A stretch of 64,000 bases of DNA from Burkholderia ambifaria AMMD (lineage in GTDB: Bacteria > Pseudomonadota > Gammaproteobacteria > Burkholderiales > Burkholderiaceae), in NCBI RefSeq assembly GCF_000203915.1, contig NC_008391.1, forward strand, positions 2,542,001-2,606,000, in the 5' to 3' direction. A program made the position numbers and the translations under genes. Shown one piece after another: positions 29,081 through 38,093 of this stretch (its first letter is position 1; the number at the start of each line of letters is the position of its first letter). Under the pieces are notes generated by a model. It worked only from the letters and a program-made list of their open reading frames with translations. It was not told the DNA's origin and made no database searches.

Positions 29081-30290
29081 CCCGTTCGTGATCGTCGGCG
29101 CCGGCCACGCGGCGCGGCGCACGGTCGAGGCGCTGCGCGCGCGCGACGCCGATGCGCGCATCGTGATGATCGGCGCGGAGCGCGAGTTGCCGTACGACCG
29201 GCCCGCGCTGTCGAAGGACGCGCTGCTGAGCGACGGCGGCGAACAGCGAGCGTTCATTCGCGATGCCGCGTGGTACGACGCGCAGCGCGTCGAGCTGCGG
29301 CTCGGCACGCGCGTCGAGGCGATCGAACGCGATGCGCGGCGTGTGCGGCTCGACGACGGCGCGACGTTGCCGTACGCACGGCTCGTGCTCGCGACGGGTT
29401 CGCGGGTGCGTGCGTTCGGCGGTCCGGTCGACGAAGGCGTCGTTCCTCATTACGTGCGCACCGTTGCCGACGCGCGTGCGTTGCGGGCGCAACTCGCGCC
29501 CGGGCGTCGCGTGGCGGTGCTCGGCGGCGGCTTCATCGGCCTGGAAGTGGCGGCCGCGGCGCGCCAGCGCGGCTGCGACGTGACGGTGATCGACCCGGCG
29601 CCGCGCTTGCTGCAGCGTGCGTTGCCGGAAGTCGTCGGTGCGTATGCGCGGCAACTGCATGACGCGCACGGCGTGAAGTTTCAGATGACGACGCTGCCGA
29701 GTGCGATTCGCCGCGCGGCGGGCGGCGGTGCGATCGTCGAGACCGATCGCGGCGACGTGCCGGCCGATATCGTCGTGGTCGGGATCGGCGTGGTGCCCAA
29801 CGTCGAGCTTGCGCAGGCGGCCGGCCTCGAGGTCGACAACGGGATCCGTGTCGATGCGGGCTGCCGCACGGCCGATCACGCGATCTTCGCGGCGGGCGAG
29901 GTGACGATGCACTTCAATCCGCTGCTCGGGCGTCACGTGCGGATCGAGTCGTGGCAAGTCGCGGAAAACCAGCCGGCCATCGCGGCCGCGAACCTGCTCG
30001 GCGCGGACGAAACCTATGCCGAGCTGCCGTGGCTGTGGTCCGATCAGTACGACTGCAACCTGCAGATGCTCGGCCTGTTCGGCAGCGAACGCACGACCGT
30101 CGTGCGCGGCGATCCGGCGAGCGGGCCGTTCACGGTGTTCGGGCTGGGCGACGATGGCAGGATCGTCGCGGTGGCCGCGGCGAACCTCGGGCGCGACATC
30201 GGCGCGTCGCGCCGGCTGATCGCGGCAGGGGCGGTGCCCGACCCGGTGAAGCTCGCCGACCCGGCGGTGAACCTGAAGACGTTCCTCTGA
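29070..30290 (+). CDS. andAa: ferredoxin reductase of anthranilate dioxygenase
   Basis: The 406-residue flavoprotein has an N-terminal FAD fold (VIVGAGHAARRTVEALRA), a NAD(H) fold (VAVLGGGFIGLEVAAAA) and the second FAD motif near DHAIFAAGEVT. It resembles the BphA4/ToddA-type reductases, which transfer electrons from NADH to the Rieske ferredoxin. It ends the operon; a strong GC hairpin follows 7 bp later. Confidence 0.95.
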   Translation: MSTDPFVIVGAGHAARRTVEALRARDADARIVMIGAERELPYDRPALSKDALLSDGGEQRAFIRDAAWYDAQRVELRLGTRVEAIERDARRVRLDDGATLPYARLVLATGSRVRAFGGPVDEGVVPHYVRTVADARALRAQLAPGRRVAVLGGGFIGLEVAAAARQRGCDVTVIDPAPRLLQRALPEVVGAYARQLHDAHGVKFQMTTLPSAIRRAAGGGAIVETDRGDVPADIVVVGIGVVPNVELAQAAGLEVDNGIRVDAGCRTADHAIFAAGEVTMHFNPLLGRHVRIESWQVAENQPAIAAANLLGADETYAELPWLWSDQYDCNLQMLGLFGSERTTVVRGDPASGPFTVFGLGDDGRIVAVAAANLGRDIGASRRLIAAGAVPDPVKLADPAVNLKTFL

Positions 30291-30297
30291 CGCAGCG

Positions 30298-30328
30298 CGC
30301 GAACGCGGCCCGAGTGGCCGGGTTCGCG
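30298..30328 (+). terminator. hairpin after andAa
   Basis: CGCGAAC and GTTCGCG close an outer stem, with GGCC/GGCC inside and a 5-nt loop; one base pair is mismatched. No T-tract follows, so it may act as a processing or weak termination structure at the end of the and operon. Confidence 0.45.
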
Positions 30329-30477
30329 TCGGTGGCCGGCGTCTGCCGGCGGGCGGCCGGAAAGTCGATCGAAGGAATGCCTTCCGGGCAACCGTCCCGG
30401 CGCGCGCGATGCGCGCGGGTTTGTCGTGGGCCGGCGATCGGTGCATATTAACGGCATTGCCGTTTCACCGGTCGCCC

Positions 30478-31764
30478 ATGACGCCAGACAAAGCCCTCGA
30501 ACTGAAGCGCAGCAAGCGCCGCGCGTTATGGCTGCTGCTCGCCGCCGTCGCGGTGTTCGTCACGACGATCCTGCTGCCGCGCGGCCCGTGGGTCGACGGT
30601 ATCAAGGCGGTAGCCGAGGCCGCGATGGTCGGCGCGCTGGCCGACTGGTTCGCGGTCGTCGCGCTGTTCCGGCGCGTGCCGATCCCGTTCGTGTCGCGCC
30701 ACACCGAGATCATTCCGAAGAACAAGGACAAGATCGCCGACAACCTCGCGGTGTTCGTGCGCGAGAAATTCCTCGGCCCCGACGCGCTCGCCGCGCAGAT
30801 TCGCCAGCACGATCCTGCCAGCAAGCTCGGCGCATGGCTCGGCGAACCGGCGAACACCGACGCGCTCGGCGGCTACGTGACGAAGCTGATGAGCTTCGCG
30901 CTCGACATGACCGACGATGCGCGGATCCAGTCGTTCGTCCGCGATGCGTTCCGCGCGGTGATCGACCGGATCGACCTGTCGCAATCGGCCGGCGTGATTC
31001 TCGACACGCTGACGAAGGACGGCCGGCACCAGGCACTGCTCGACGACGCGATCGAACAGGTGGTCGACGTGCTCGACAAGGAGGAGAACCGCGAGGTGAT
31101 CGCGGGTTTCATCGTCGAATGGCTGAAGACGCAATATCCGAAGGTCGAGAAGATCATGCCGACGCAGTGGTTCGGCGAGAACGGCGCGCGCATGCTGGCG
31201 GGCGCGGTGAGCCGCGTGCTCGAAGGGGTGGCGGCCGACCCCGAACACGAGCTGCGGCAGCGCTTCGACCGCACGGTCGTGCGGCTGACCGAGCGGCTGA
31301 AGCATGATCCCGTGTTCATCGCGAAGGGGGACGAGATCAAGCGCTACATCCGCGACGGCGACGCGTTCAACGACTATGCGCGCGATCTGTGGGATCAGTT
31401 GCGCGCGTGGCTGAAGGCCGATCTCGCGCGCCCGGATTCGTCGCTGCACCGGCAGGCCGCGACGCTGGGCGGCTGGCTCGGCGCGCGGCTCGCGGAAAGC
31501 CCGGCGCTGCGCGCGTCGATGAACGAGCATATCGAGAAGGCCGTGCACGAGATCGCACCGGATTTCGCGGATTTCCTGATGCGTCATATCCGCGATACGG
31601 TTCGCAACTGGGATGCGCGAGAAATGTCGCGGCAGATCGAGCTGAACATCGGCAAGGACCTGCAGTACATCCGCATCAACGGCACGCTGGTCGGCGGGCT
31701 GATCGGGCTCGGGCTGTACGTGGTGTCCCTGGTGCCGCATTGGGCCGGCGGATGGCTGCATTGA
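30478..31764 (+). CDS. DUF445-family membrane protein (YjiN-like)
   Basis: The 428-residue product belongs to DUF445. It has an N-terminal transmembrane helix (WLLLAAVAVFVTTILL), the conserved EAAMVGALADWFAVVALFRR hairpin, a long helical cytosolic or periplasmic core of about 350 residues, and a C-terminal hydrophobic segment (GGLIGLGLYVVSLV). Function is not established for the family. The ATG at 30478 is preferred to the upstream in-frame start at 30409. No operon partner is evident. Confidence 0.88.
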   Translation: MTPDKALELKRSKRRALWLLLAAVAVFVTTILLPRGPWVDGIKAVAEAAMVGALADWFAVVALFRRVPIPFVSRHTEIIPKNKDKIADNLAVFVREKFLGPDALAAQIRQHDPASKLGAWLGEPANTDALGGYVTKLMSFALDMTDDARIQSFVRDAFRAVIDRIDLSQSAGVILDTLTKDGRHQALLDDAIEQVVDVLDKEENREVIAGFIVEWLKTQYPKVEKIMPTQWFGENGARMLAGAVSRVLEGVAADPEHELRQRFDRTVVRLTERLKHDPVFIAKGDEIKRYIRDGDAFNDYARDLWDQLRAWLKADLARPDSSLHRQAATLGGWLGARLAESPALRASMNEHIEKAVHEIAPDFADFLMRHIRDTVRNWDAREMSRQIELNIGKDLQYIRINGTLVGGLIGLGLYVVSLVPHWAGGWLH

Positions 31765-31815
31765 CGTGGCCGTTGCCGCCATCGTGCACATGGCGCGCCT
31801 TCGCGCGCCGGCGAC

Positions 31816-32115
31816 TCACGCGTGCGCCTTCGCGCCGTGCAGTTGCAGGCCGAGCGCCTTGATCACTTTCAGGATCGTGCCGAAGCTCGGATTGCCGTCG
31901 TGCGACAGCGCCTTGTACAGCCCTTCGCGCGACAGGCCCGCGTCGCGCGCGACCTGCGACATGCCGCGCGCGCGGGCGATCACGCCGAGCGCATGCGCGA
32001 TGAAGGCCGGGTCGTCGCCGGCTTCCTGCAGACAGGCCTCGAAATAGTCGGCCATGTCGTCGTCGGTTTTCAGGTGTTCGGCCGAATCCCACGGCCGGGT
32101 CTTGATCTTGTCCAT
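31816..32115 (-). CDS. antitoxin, HigA-like HTH (addiction module antidote)
   Basis: The 99-residue protein has the TIGR02684-type antidote layout: an N-terminal ADYFEACLQEAGDDPAFI segment, then an HTH with MSQVARDAGLSREGLYKALS. It is 3 bp downstream of the RelE-like toxin gene on the same strand, with the toxin first as in HigBA-type modules. It should bind the toxin and repress the operon. Confidence 0.9.
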   Translation of the reverse strand: MDKIKTRPWDSAEHLKTDDDMADYFEACLQEAGDDPAFIAHALGVIARARGMSQVARDAGLSREGLYKALSHDGNPSFGTILKVIKALGLQLHGAKAHA

Positions 32116-32118
32116 CGA

Positions 32119-32457
32119 TCACTCCAGGTCGAGCCGCGCGAGCATCGCGTGCGCGGCGCGGATGCCCGCCCGTTGCGTCGACTTGTCGCCGCCGCAGAGC
32201 AGGATCACCCATATCGTTCCGCGCCTGACGTAGTAGACGCGATAGCCGGGCCCGTGATCGACACGCATTTCGACGACGGGAGAGCCGGCGGATTTCCAGT
32301 CGCCCGGATTGCCCATCGACAGACGGTCGATGCGCGCCTGGATGCGCCGCTTCGCGACGCGATCCTGCAGGCCGGCAAACCACGCGTCGAAGACGTCGGT
32401 GGTCCGGATACTGAATGCAGGTGCACTGTATGGCATGAATGGCAGCATGTCAACCAT
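32119..32457 (-). CDS. RelE/ParE-superfamily toxin (addiction module killer protein)
   Basis: The 112-residue product matches the TIGR02683 toxin group: TTDVFDAWFAGLQDR and RIQARIDRLSMGNPGDWKS near the start, MRVDHGPGYRVYYVRRG and LLCGGDKSTQ in the core. Members with this fold are usually ribosome-dependent mRNA interferases. The start could be 32457, 32448 or 32436; none has a clear ribosome site. It precedes the antitoxin gene by 3 bp. Confidence 0.88.
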   Translation of the reverse strand: MVDMLPFMPYSAPAFSIRTTDVFDAWFAGLQDRVAKRRIQARIDRLSMGNPGDWKSAGSPVVEMRVDHGPGYRVYYVRRGTIWVILLCGGDKSTQRAGIRAAHAMLARLDLE

Positions 32458-32760
32458 GGTTCACAGATTCGATGAATGGAATTCGGTTGCCTCCACAGTA
32501 GGGCCGCGCGCGCCGTTTGACGTCGAATTGGCCGTCAGGCCGATCCTGCCGCGAGGCCAGCCTCGGCCATTCGGTCGAAGTCGGGATTGCGCGAATCCGT
32601 CTACAATCGAAAACGTCCTTGTCGACCGCGCGTGCTTGCCGCGCGCGTGCCGTGTCGTGGTTTGTGTCCAGTAGGTAAAGCGTCCGCGTGCCGTAGGCCG
32701 GCGCGCGTTCTGAACGTCGCGCGCCCGTAAGCCGGGCAGGCGGCATAACCGAGAGTCCCC
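32458..32760. other. intergenic region between the toxin-antitoxin pair and the acetolactate synthase-like gene
   Basis: The 303-bp gap lies between divergently transcribed units. TACAAT at 32602-32607 is a candidate -10 for the plus-strand gene, with no convincing -35. No gene is seen. The segment from about 32610 to 32760 is very GC-rich and would be leader RNA if that promoter is real. Confidence 0.35.
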
Positions 32761-34401
32761 ATGAAAGCATCGGATCTGTTTGTGAAGTCGCTGGAAGCCG
32801 AAGGCGTCGAGTATGTATTCGGCATTCCCGGCGAGGAAAACCTCGATCTGCTCGAATCGCTGCGGCGCTCGAAGATCAAGCTCGTGCTGACCCGGCACGA
32901 GCAGGCGGCCGGCTTCATGGCCGCCACCTACGGCCGCCTGACGGGCCGCACGGGCGTGTGTCTCGCGACGCTCGGGCCGGGTGCGACCAACTTCGTGACG
33001 GCCGCCGCGTATGCGCAGCTCGGCGGCATGCCGATGCTGATGATCACCGGGCAGAAGCCGATCAAGTCCAGCAAGCAGGGCCACTTCCAGATCGTCGACG
33101 TCGTCGACATGATGCAGCCGCTGACGAAATTCACGCGGCAGATCGTGTCGATCGGCAACATTCCGTCGGCGGTGCGCGAGGCGTTTCGGCGCGCGGAGGA
33201 GGAGCGTCCGGGCGCCGCCCACCTCGAGCTGCCGGAGGACATCGCGCATGAGGAGGGCGACGGCAAGCCGATCCCGCGCAGCTACAGCCGGCGGCCGATC
33301 GCCGAGGAGAAGGCGGTCGCGCACGCGATCGACGCAATCCAGGCCGCGCGCCATCCGCTGTTGATGATCGGTGCGGGCGGCAACCGCAAGACGACCTGCA
33401 AGATGCTGCTCGAATTCGTCGACAAGACGGGCATCCCGTTCTTCACGACGCAGATGGGCAAGGGCGTGATCGACGAAACGCATCCGCTGTGGCTCGGCAA
33501 CGCGACGCTGTCGGACGGCGACTTCGTGCATCGCGCGATCGAGCATGCGGACTGCATCATCAACGTCGGCCACGACGTGATCGAGAAGCCGCCGTTCTTC
33601 ATGCGCGCGGACGACAAAACGGTGATCCACGTGAACTTCCTCGGCGCGCAGGTCGATCCCGTCTATTTCCCGCAGATCGAGGTGGTCGGTGACATCGCGA
33701 ACGCGGTGTGGCAGATGAAGGAATCGGTCACGCGCCAGCCGCACTGGGATTTCGAGCGCTTCACGATGATCAAGGAGCATTTCGACGCGCACCTGCAGAA
33801 GGGCCAGCACGACCCGCGCTTCCCGATGTATCCGGTGCGGATCGTGAACGACCTGTACAACGCGTTGCCGGTGGACGGCATCGTCTGCCTCGACAACGGG
33901 ATGTACAAGATCTGGTTCGCGCGCTACTGGCGTGCGCACGAACCGAACTCGCTGCTGCTCGACAACGCGCTTGCGTCGATGGGCGCGGGCCTGCCGTCGG
34001 CGATCGCGACGAAGATCGTGCATCCGCAGCGCAAGGTGATCGCCGTGTGCGGCGACGGCGGCTTCATGATGAATTCGCAGGAACTCGAAACGGCCGTGCG
34101 GCTGAAGCTCGACCTTGTCGTGATGATCCTGCGCGACGATGCGTTCGGGATGATCCGCTGGAAGCAGGAGAACATGAATTTCCCCGATTTCGCGATGACG
34201 CTGAAAAATCCCGATTTCGTGTCGTATGCGCAGAGCTATGGCGCGCATGGGCATCGAGTCGAAGCGGCCGACGATCTCGAGCCGCTGCTGCGCGACTGCT
34301 TCGCGACGCCGGGTGTGCACGTGATCGACGTGCCGATCGACTATTCGGACAACGAGCGCGTGCTCAACCGCGAAATCAAGCGCCTGTCGGCGCAACTCTG
34401 A
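32761..34401 (+). CDS. acetolactate synthase-like ThDP enzyme
   Basis: The 546-residue product has the three-domain ThDP fold. Catalytic Glu47 lies in LTRHEQAA, the PLP-like pyrimidine region is GVCLATLGPGATN, and the cofactor motif starts CGDGGFMMNSQELETAV and ends in DDAFG. The GMIRWKQ segment resembles catabolic, FAD-independent acetolactate synthases rather than the biosynthetic IlvB. No small regulatory subunit is adjacent. It is 28 bp upstream of an aldehyde dehydrogenase and probably co-transcribed with it. That pairing leaves room for another 2-oxoacid reaction, so the exact substrate is open. Confidence 0.8.
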   Translation: MKASDLFVKSLEAEGVEYVFGIPGEENLDLLESLRRSKIKLVLTRHEQAAGFMAATYGRLTGRTGVCLATLGPGATNFVTAAAYAQLGGMPMLMITGQKPIKSSKQGHFQIVDVVDMMQPLTKFTRQIVSIGNIPSAVREAFRRAEEERPGAAHLELPEDIAHEEGDGKPIPRSYSRRPIAEEKAVAHAIDAIQAARHPLLMIGAGGNRKTTCKMLLEFVDKTGIPFFTTQMGKGVIDETHPLWLGNATLSDGDFVHRAIEHADCIINVGHDVIEKPPFFMRADDKTVIHVNFLGAQVDPVYFPQIEVVGDIANAVWQMKESVTRQPHWDFERFTMIKEHFDAHLQKGQHDPRFPMYPVRIVNDLYNALPVDGIVCLDNGMYKIWFARYWRAHEPNSLLLDNALASMGAGLPSAIATKIVHPQRKVIAVCGDGGFMMNSQELETAVRLKLDLVVMILRDDAFGMIRWKQENMNFPDFAMTLKNPDFVSYAQSYGAHGHRVEAADDLEPLLRDCFATPGVHVIDVPIDYSDNERVLNREIKRLSAQL

Positions 34402-34429
34402 ATCCGCAGTTCACCGGAAGGAGCGTTCC

Positions 34430-35863
34430 ATGTTGAAGGATACCTATCCGTATTACCTGGCCAACGAAGCCGTCTATGCGAACACCGATCTCGACGTGAC
34501 CGACAAGTTCAGCGGCAAGGTCGCGACGCGCGTCGCGCTCGCCGACGCGAAGGCGATCGACGCGGCCATCGGCGCGGCGGTCGATGCCGCGAAGCCGATG
34601 CGCGAGTTGCCGGCCTACAAGCGGCAGGCGGTGCTGGATCACTGCGTCGCGCGCTTTCGCGAGCGTTTCGACGAGCTGGCCGAGGCGCTGTGCATCGAGG
34701 CCGGCAAGCCGATCAACGATTCGAAGGGCGAAGTGACGCGGCTGATCGATACGTTCCGCGTCGCGTCGGAGGAGTCGGTGCGCATCGACGGCGAAGTGAT
34801 CAACCTCGAGATCTCGGCGCGCGCGCAAGGCTACACGGGCTATACGCGGCGCGTGCCGATCGGCCCGTGCTCGTTCATCTCGCCGTTCAACTTCCCGCTG
34901 AACCTCGCCGCGCACAAGGTCGCCCCCGCGCTGGCGGCCGGCTGCCCGTTCGTGCTGAAGCCCGCGAGCCGCACGCCGATCGGCGCGCTGATCATCGGCG
35001 AGGTGCTCGCGGAAACCGACCTGCCGAAGGGCGCGTTCTCGGTGCTGCCCGCGCATCGCGACGGCGCGGATCTGTTCACAACCGACGAGCGCTTCAAGCT
35101 GCTGTCGTTCACGGGCTCGCCGGCCGTCGGCTGGGCGCTGAAGGAGAAGGCCGGCAAGAAGAAAGTCGTGCTCGAACTCGGCGGCAACGCGGCGGCGATC
35201 GTCGATGCGGATCAGCACGACCAGCTCGACTACGTGGTCGAGCGTCTCGCGTTCGGCGCGTATTACCAGTCGGGCCAGAGCTGTATCGGCGTGCAGCGCA
35301 TCCTCGTGCATGCCGATCTGTACGACGCGCTGCGCGACAAGCTGATCGCGAAGACGCGTTCGCTGAAGATGGGCGATCCGAAGGATCCGTCGACGTTCGT
35401 CGGCCCGATGATCTCCGAATCCGAATCGCGCCGGCTGTCCGGCTGGATGGATGCGGCCGTCGCGGCGGGCGCGAAGATCGTCGCGGGCGGTAAGGTCGAC
35501 GGCGCGATGTTCGAGGCGACGCTGCTGGAAAACGTCGGCCGCGAGCAGGACCTGTACCGCAAGGAGGCGTTCGGCCCGGTCGCGATCCTCGAGAAGTTCG
35601 ACCGCTTCGACGATGCGCTCGCGCGCGTGAACGACAGCGACTTCGGGCTGCAGGCCGGCGTGTTCACCGATTCGCTCGCGCATGCGCAGCGCGCGTGGGA
35701 CGAGCTGGAGGTGGGCGGCGTCGTGATCAACGACGTGCCGTCGTTCCGGGTCGACAACATGCCGTATGGCGGCGTGAAGGATTCCGGCCTCGGCCGCGAA
35801 GGGATCCGCTATGCGATCGAGGACATGACCGAGCCGCGGCTGATGGTCGTGCGGCGCCGCTAG
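34430..35863 (+). CDS. NAD(P)-dependent aldehyde dehydrogenase
   Basis: The 477-residue product shows the ALDH catalytic set: Asn in FISPFNFPLNL, general base Glu249 in VLELGGNA and nucleophile Cys285 in SGQSCIGVQR. The cofactor segment FTGSPAVGW is present. It belongs to the group of glyceraldehyde-3-phosphate- or lactaldehyde-type ALDHs with the YKRQAVL start. A GGAAGGAG site precedes the ATG. It follows the ThDP gene by 28 bp and is closed by a terminator. It could oxidise an aldehyde produced by or removed from the partner's reaction. Confidence 0.88.
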   Translation: MLKDTYPYYLANEAVYANTDLDVTDKFSGKVATRVALADAKAIDAAIGAAVDAAKPMRELPAYKRQAVLDHCVARFRERFDELAEALCIEAGKPINDSKGEVTRLIDTFRVASEESVRIDGEVINLEISARAQGYTGYTRRVPIGPCSFISPFNFPLNLAAHKVAPALAAGCPFVLKPASRTPIGALIIGEVLAETDLPKGAFSVLPAHRDGADLFTTDERFKLLSFTGSPAVGWALKEKAGKKKVVLELGGNAAAIVDADQHDQLDYVVERLAFGAYYQSGQSCIGVQRILVHADLYDALRDKLIAKTRSLKMGDPKDPSTFVGPMISESESRRLSGWMDAAVAAGAKIVAGGKVDGAMFEATLLENVGREQDLYRKEAFGPVAILEKFDRFDDALARVNDSDFGLQAGVFTDSLAHAQRAWDELEVGGVVINDVPSFRVDNMPYGGVKDSGLGREGIRYAIEDMTEPRLMVVRRR

Positions 35864-35883
35864 CGCGATCGCAGGCGGCAAGG

Positions 35884-35933
35884 CGGCACGCGGGCGGGCG
35901 ATCGCGGGATCGCGCCGGCCGCGTGCCGTTTTT
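35884..35933 (+). terminator. rho-independent terminator after the aldehyde dehydrogenase
   Basis: A 10-bp perfect outer stem (CGGCACGCGG with CCGCGTGCCG) encloses a second small stem CGATC/GATCG, and a run of five T follows at 35929-35933. It ends the ThDP-ALDH transcript 20 bp after the stop codon. Confidence 0.75.
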
Positions 35934-36106
35934 CATTTCGACACCCCGCGGCGATTCCCCGCCGTGTGGTATCGAAGCGGCACCGTGCGCCGCGCCTGCC
36001 GAACGCGCTCGACTGCCGGCATCGCATCGTGATGTAATCGCGCGAAATGGCCAACCAGGGTACGACACCGGTTGGCGTGCGCATTCATTCTTCACGAGGT
36101 CGATTC

Positions 36107-37690
36107 ATGTCCCCCGTCTCGGCGTTCAAGCTGGTTCTGTTGTCGTTTCTCGCGATCGTCGCGCTCGAATGCATCGCCAAGCGGTTGCGGTTGCCGCCTG
36201 CGGCCGCGCTGCTGATCGGCGGCATCGGCATCGCGTTCATTCCTGGTCTGCCGCCGATCAACCTCGATCCGGAGCTCGTGCTGCTCGTGTTCCTGCCGCC
36301 GCTGCTGATGGACGGCGCGTATTTCTCCGTATGGGAGGAGTTCAAGCGCAACGTCGGCGGCATCCTGATGCTCGCGATCGGCGCGGTGGTGTTCACGACA
36401 TTCGCGGTCGGTTTTGCCGTGCACTGGGTCGTGCCGTCGCTGCCGTGGGCCGCATGCTTCGCGCTGGGCGCGATCGTGTCGCCGCCCGACGCGGTGGCCG
36501 CGAAGGCGGTGCTCGAACGCGTCGCGCTGCCGCGCCGGCTGATGGTGCTGCTCGAAGGGGAAAGCCTGTTGAACGACGCGGCCGGCCTGGTGCTGTTCCG
36601 CTTCGCGGTCGCCGCCGCGCTGACGGGCGCGTTCAGTTTCGAGCACGCGGTCGTGCGCTTCGCGGAGCTCGGGCTCGGCGGCGTCGTGGTCGGCTACCTG
36701 GTCGGTAAGCTCGTCGTGTGGTTCCTGAAGCTGCTCGACGACGACTATCTGGTGATTACTGTCGCGGTGATCGCCGGCTGGATCGCATACATCGCGGGCG
36801 AGATGGTCGAGGTGTCGGGCGTGATCGCGACCGTGACGGCCGGCATGATCGTCGGCTGGCATCAGCACGAGGTGTTTTCGGCCGCCGTGCGCACGCGCGG
36901 CACCGCGTTCTGGCAGGTCATCGTGTTCCTGCTCGAGGCGATGGTGTTCGTGCTGATCGGGCTGTCGCTGCGCGGCGCGATCCACCGGCTCGGCGGTTTC
37001 GAGCAGGTGCTCGCCACGATGGTGCCGCCGGTGCTCGCGGTGCTGGCGGCGGTGGTCGTGTCGCGCTTCGTGTGGATCTACGCGGTCGAGGCGCTGAAGC
37101 TGCCGGTGCGCGGGATCATGAGGCGCGGTTTCGCGCCCGACTGGAAGGCCGCGACGATCATGAGCTGGGCCGGGATGCGCGGGGTCGTGACGCTGGCGAT
37201 CGCGTTGTCGTTGCCGGAGGCGATGCCGGGCCGAGACGTGATCCTGGTCGCGTCGTTCGCGGTGATCCTCGTCACCGTGCTGCTGCAGGGCACGACCATC
37301 GGGCCGCTGATCCGGCTGCTGCGCCTGCCTCCGCACGAAGCGCGCGCCGCGCATCACCTGACCGAGCCGATGGCATGGGCGCATATCGAGGCGGCGCAGC
37401 TCGCGGCGATCCAGCCGCTGGTGCGCGACGAGCGCGGCAACGTGATTCACCCGCGCCTGCTGGAGCAATACACGTATCGCGCGCAGCTGACCGAGCGGGC
37501 GAAGAACGAGCCGGCGTATCCGGCGGAGGTGCGCACCGCGCACTACGACGTCGTGCTGGCCGCGATCAAGGCCGGACGTGCGGAATTGTTGCGCCTGCAT
37601 CGTTCGGGGCGCATCCACGACGAGATGCTGCACATGCTCGAGCGGGATCTCGATCTGCAGGAAGTGTCCGCGCAGCACGCGCGCGGGTAG
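36107..37690 (+). CDS. CPA1-family Na+/H+ antiporter (NhaP-like)
   Basis: The 527-residue product has about 12 transmembrane helices and the CPA1 signature elements: ALGAIVSPPDAVAAKAVLER, then LLEGESLLNDAAGLVLFRF with the Asn-Asp ion-binding pair. The segment MSWAGMRGVVTLAIALSLP is also conserved. A C-terminal soluble tail of about 110 residues follows. ATG 36107 has a GAGG site; the earlier ATG at 36047 does not fit. Probably exchanges Na+ or K+ for protons in pH or salt homeostasis. Confidence 0.9.
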   Translation: MSPVSAFKLVLLSFLAIVALECIAKRLRLPPAAALLIGGIGIAFIPGLPPINLDPELVLLVFLPPLLMDGAYFSVWEEFKRNVGGILMLAIGAVVFTTFAVGFAVHWVVPSLPWAACFALGAIVSPPDAVAAKAVLERVALPRRLMVLLEGESLLNDAAGLVLFRFAVAAALTGAFSFEHAVVRFAELGLGGVVVGYLVGKLVVWFLKLLDDDYLVITVAVIAGWIAYIAGEMVEVSGVIATVTAGMIVGWHQHEVFSAAVRTRGTAFWQVIVFLLEAMVFVLIGLSLRGAIHRLGGFEQVLATMVPPVLAVLAAVVVSRFVWIYAVEALKLPVRGIMRRGFAPDWKAATIMSWAGMRGVVTLAIALSLPEAMPGRDVILVASFAVILVTVLLQGTTIGPLIRLLRLPPHEARAAHHLTEPMAWAHIEAAQLAAIQPLVRDERGNVIHPRLLEQYTYRAQLTERAKNEPAYPAEVRTAHYDVVLAAIKAGRAELLRLHRSGRIHDEMLHMLERDLDLQEVSAQHARG

Positions 37691-37740
37691 GCTGCCGCGC
37701 GCGTGCTGCGCACGGCGCACGCCACACGCCACACGCCGTC

Positions 37741-37770
37741 GGCGTGGGCGTGGGCGTGGGCGTGGGCGTC
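37741..37770. repeat. GGCGTG hexanucleotide repeat
   Basis: Four perfect GGCGTG units are followed by GGCGTC. This is a simple sequence repeat in non-coding DNA downstream of the antiporter gene and may vary between strains. Confidence 0.8.
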
Positions 37771-38067
37771 GCGATTGCGATTGCGGTTGCCGGTGCCGGT
37801 TCCGGCCGGCCGGCCGCCCGGCCACGCCCCGGGCATTCGCGTCGCGGCCAATCCGGTCACGGCGCGCTACTTTTCCCCTCCATTTCCCCCGATTCCGTCG
37901 GATCGGAATCCGGCCCCAATACCACCAACACGCAAGCCTTGCAGCACATGCAAGCCTCGTGGCATCGGCCTCGCAAACGTTATCGTGTTTCGCGTCCGGA
38001 AATGATCTGATTTAACTGAATCCCTCTCTTTCACCATATTTGGCAAAACTAAACCGGAAGGAGATAG

Positions 38068-38091
38068 ATGCTGTGTTCTAATTTCATTTAG
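38068..38091 (+). CDS. possible 7-codon leader ORF upstream of the Wsp genes
   Basis: AAGGAG at 38058-38063 stands 4 bp before ATG, which opens a 7-codon frame (MLCSNFI) ending in TAG. The ORF overlaps the inverted repeat at 38076-38093. It is about 175 bp upstream of wspHRR. Such short ORFs can arise by chance; translation is unproven. Confidence 0.25.
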   Translation: MLCSNFI

Positions 38092-38093
38092 AA
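38076..38093. repeat. 18-bp inverted repeat in the Wsp upstream region
   Basis: TTCTAA-TTTCAT-TTAGAA has perfect 6-bp arms. It lies in the AT-rich part of the region before wspHRR and could be an operator or a small hairpin. Confidence 0.5.

Noticed and set aside
32602..32607. Full promoter for the acetolactate-synthase-like gene
   Set aside because: TACAAT is a fair -10, but no acceptable -35 lies at 16-18 bp, so it is only mentioned in the region note.
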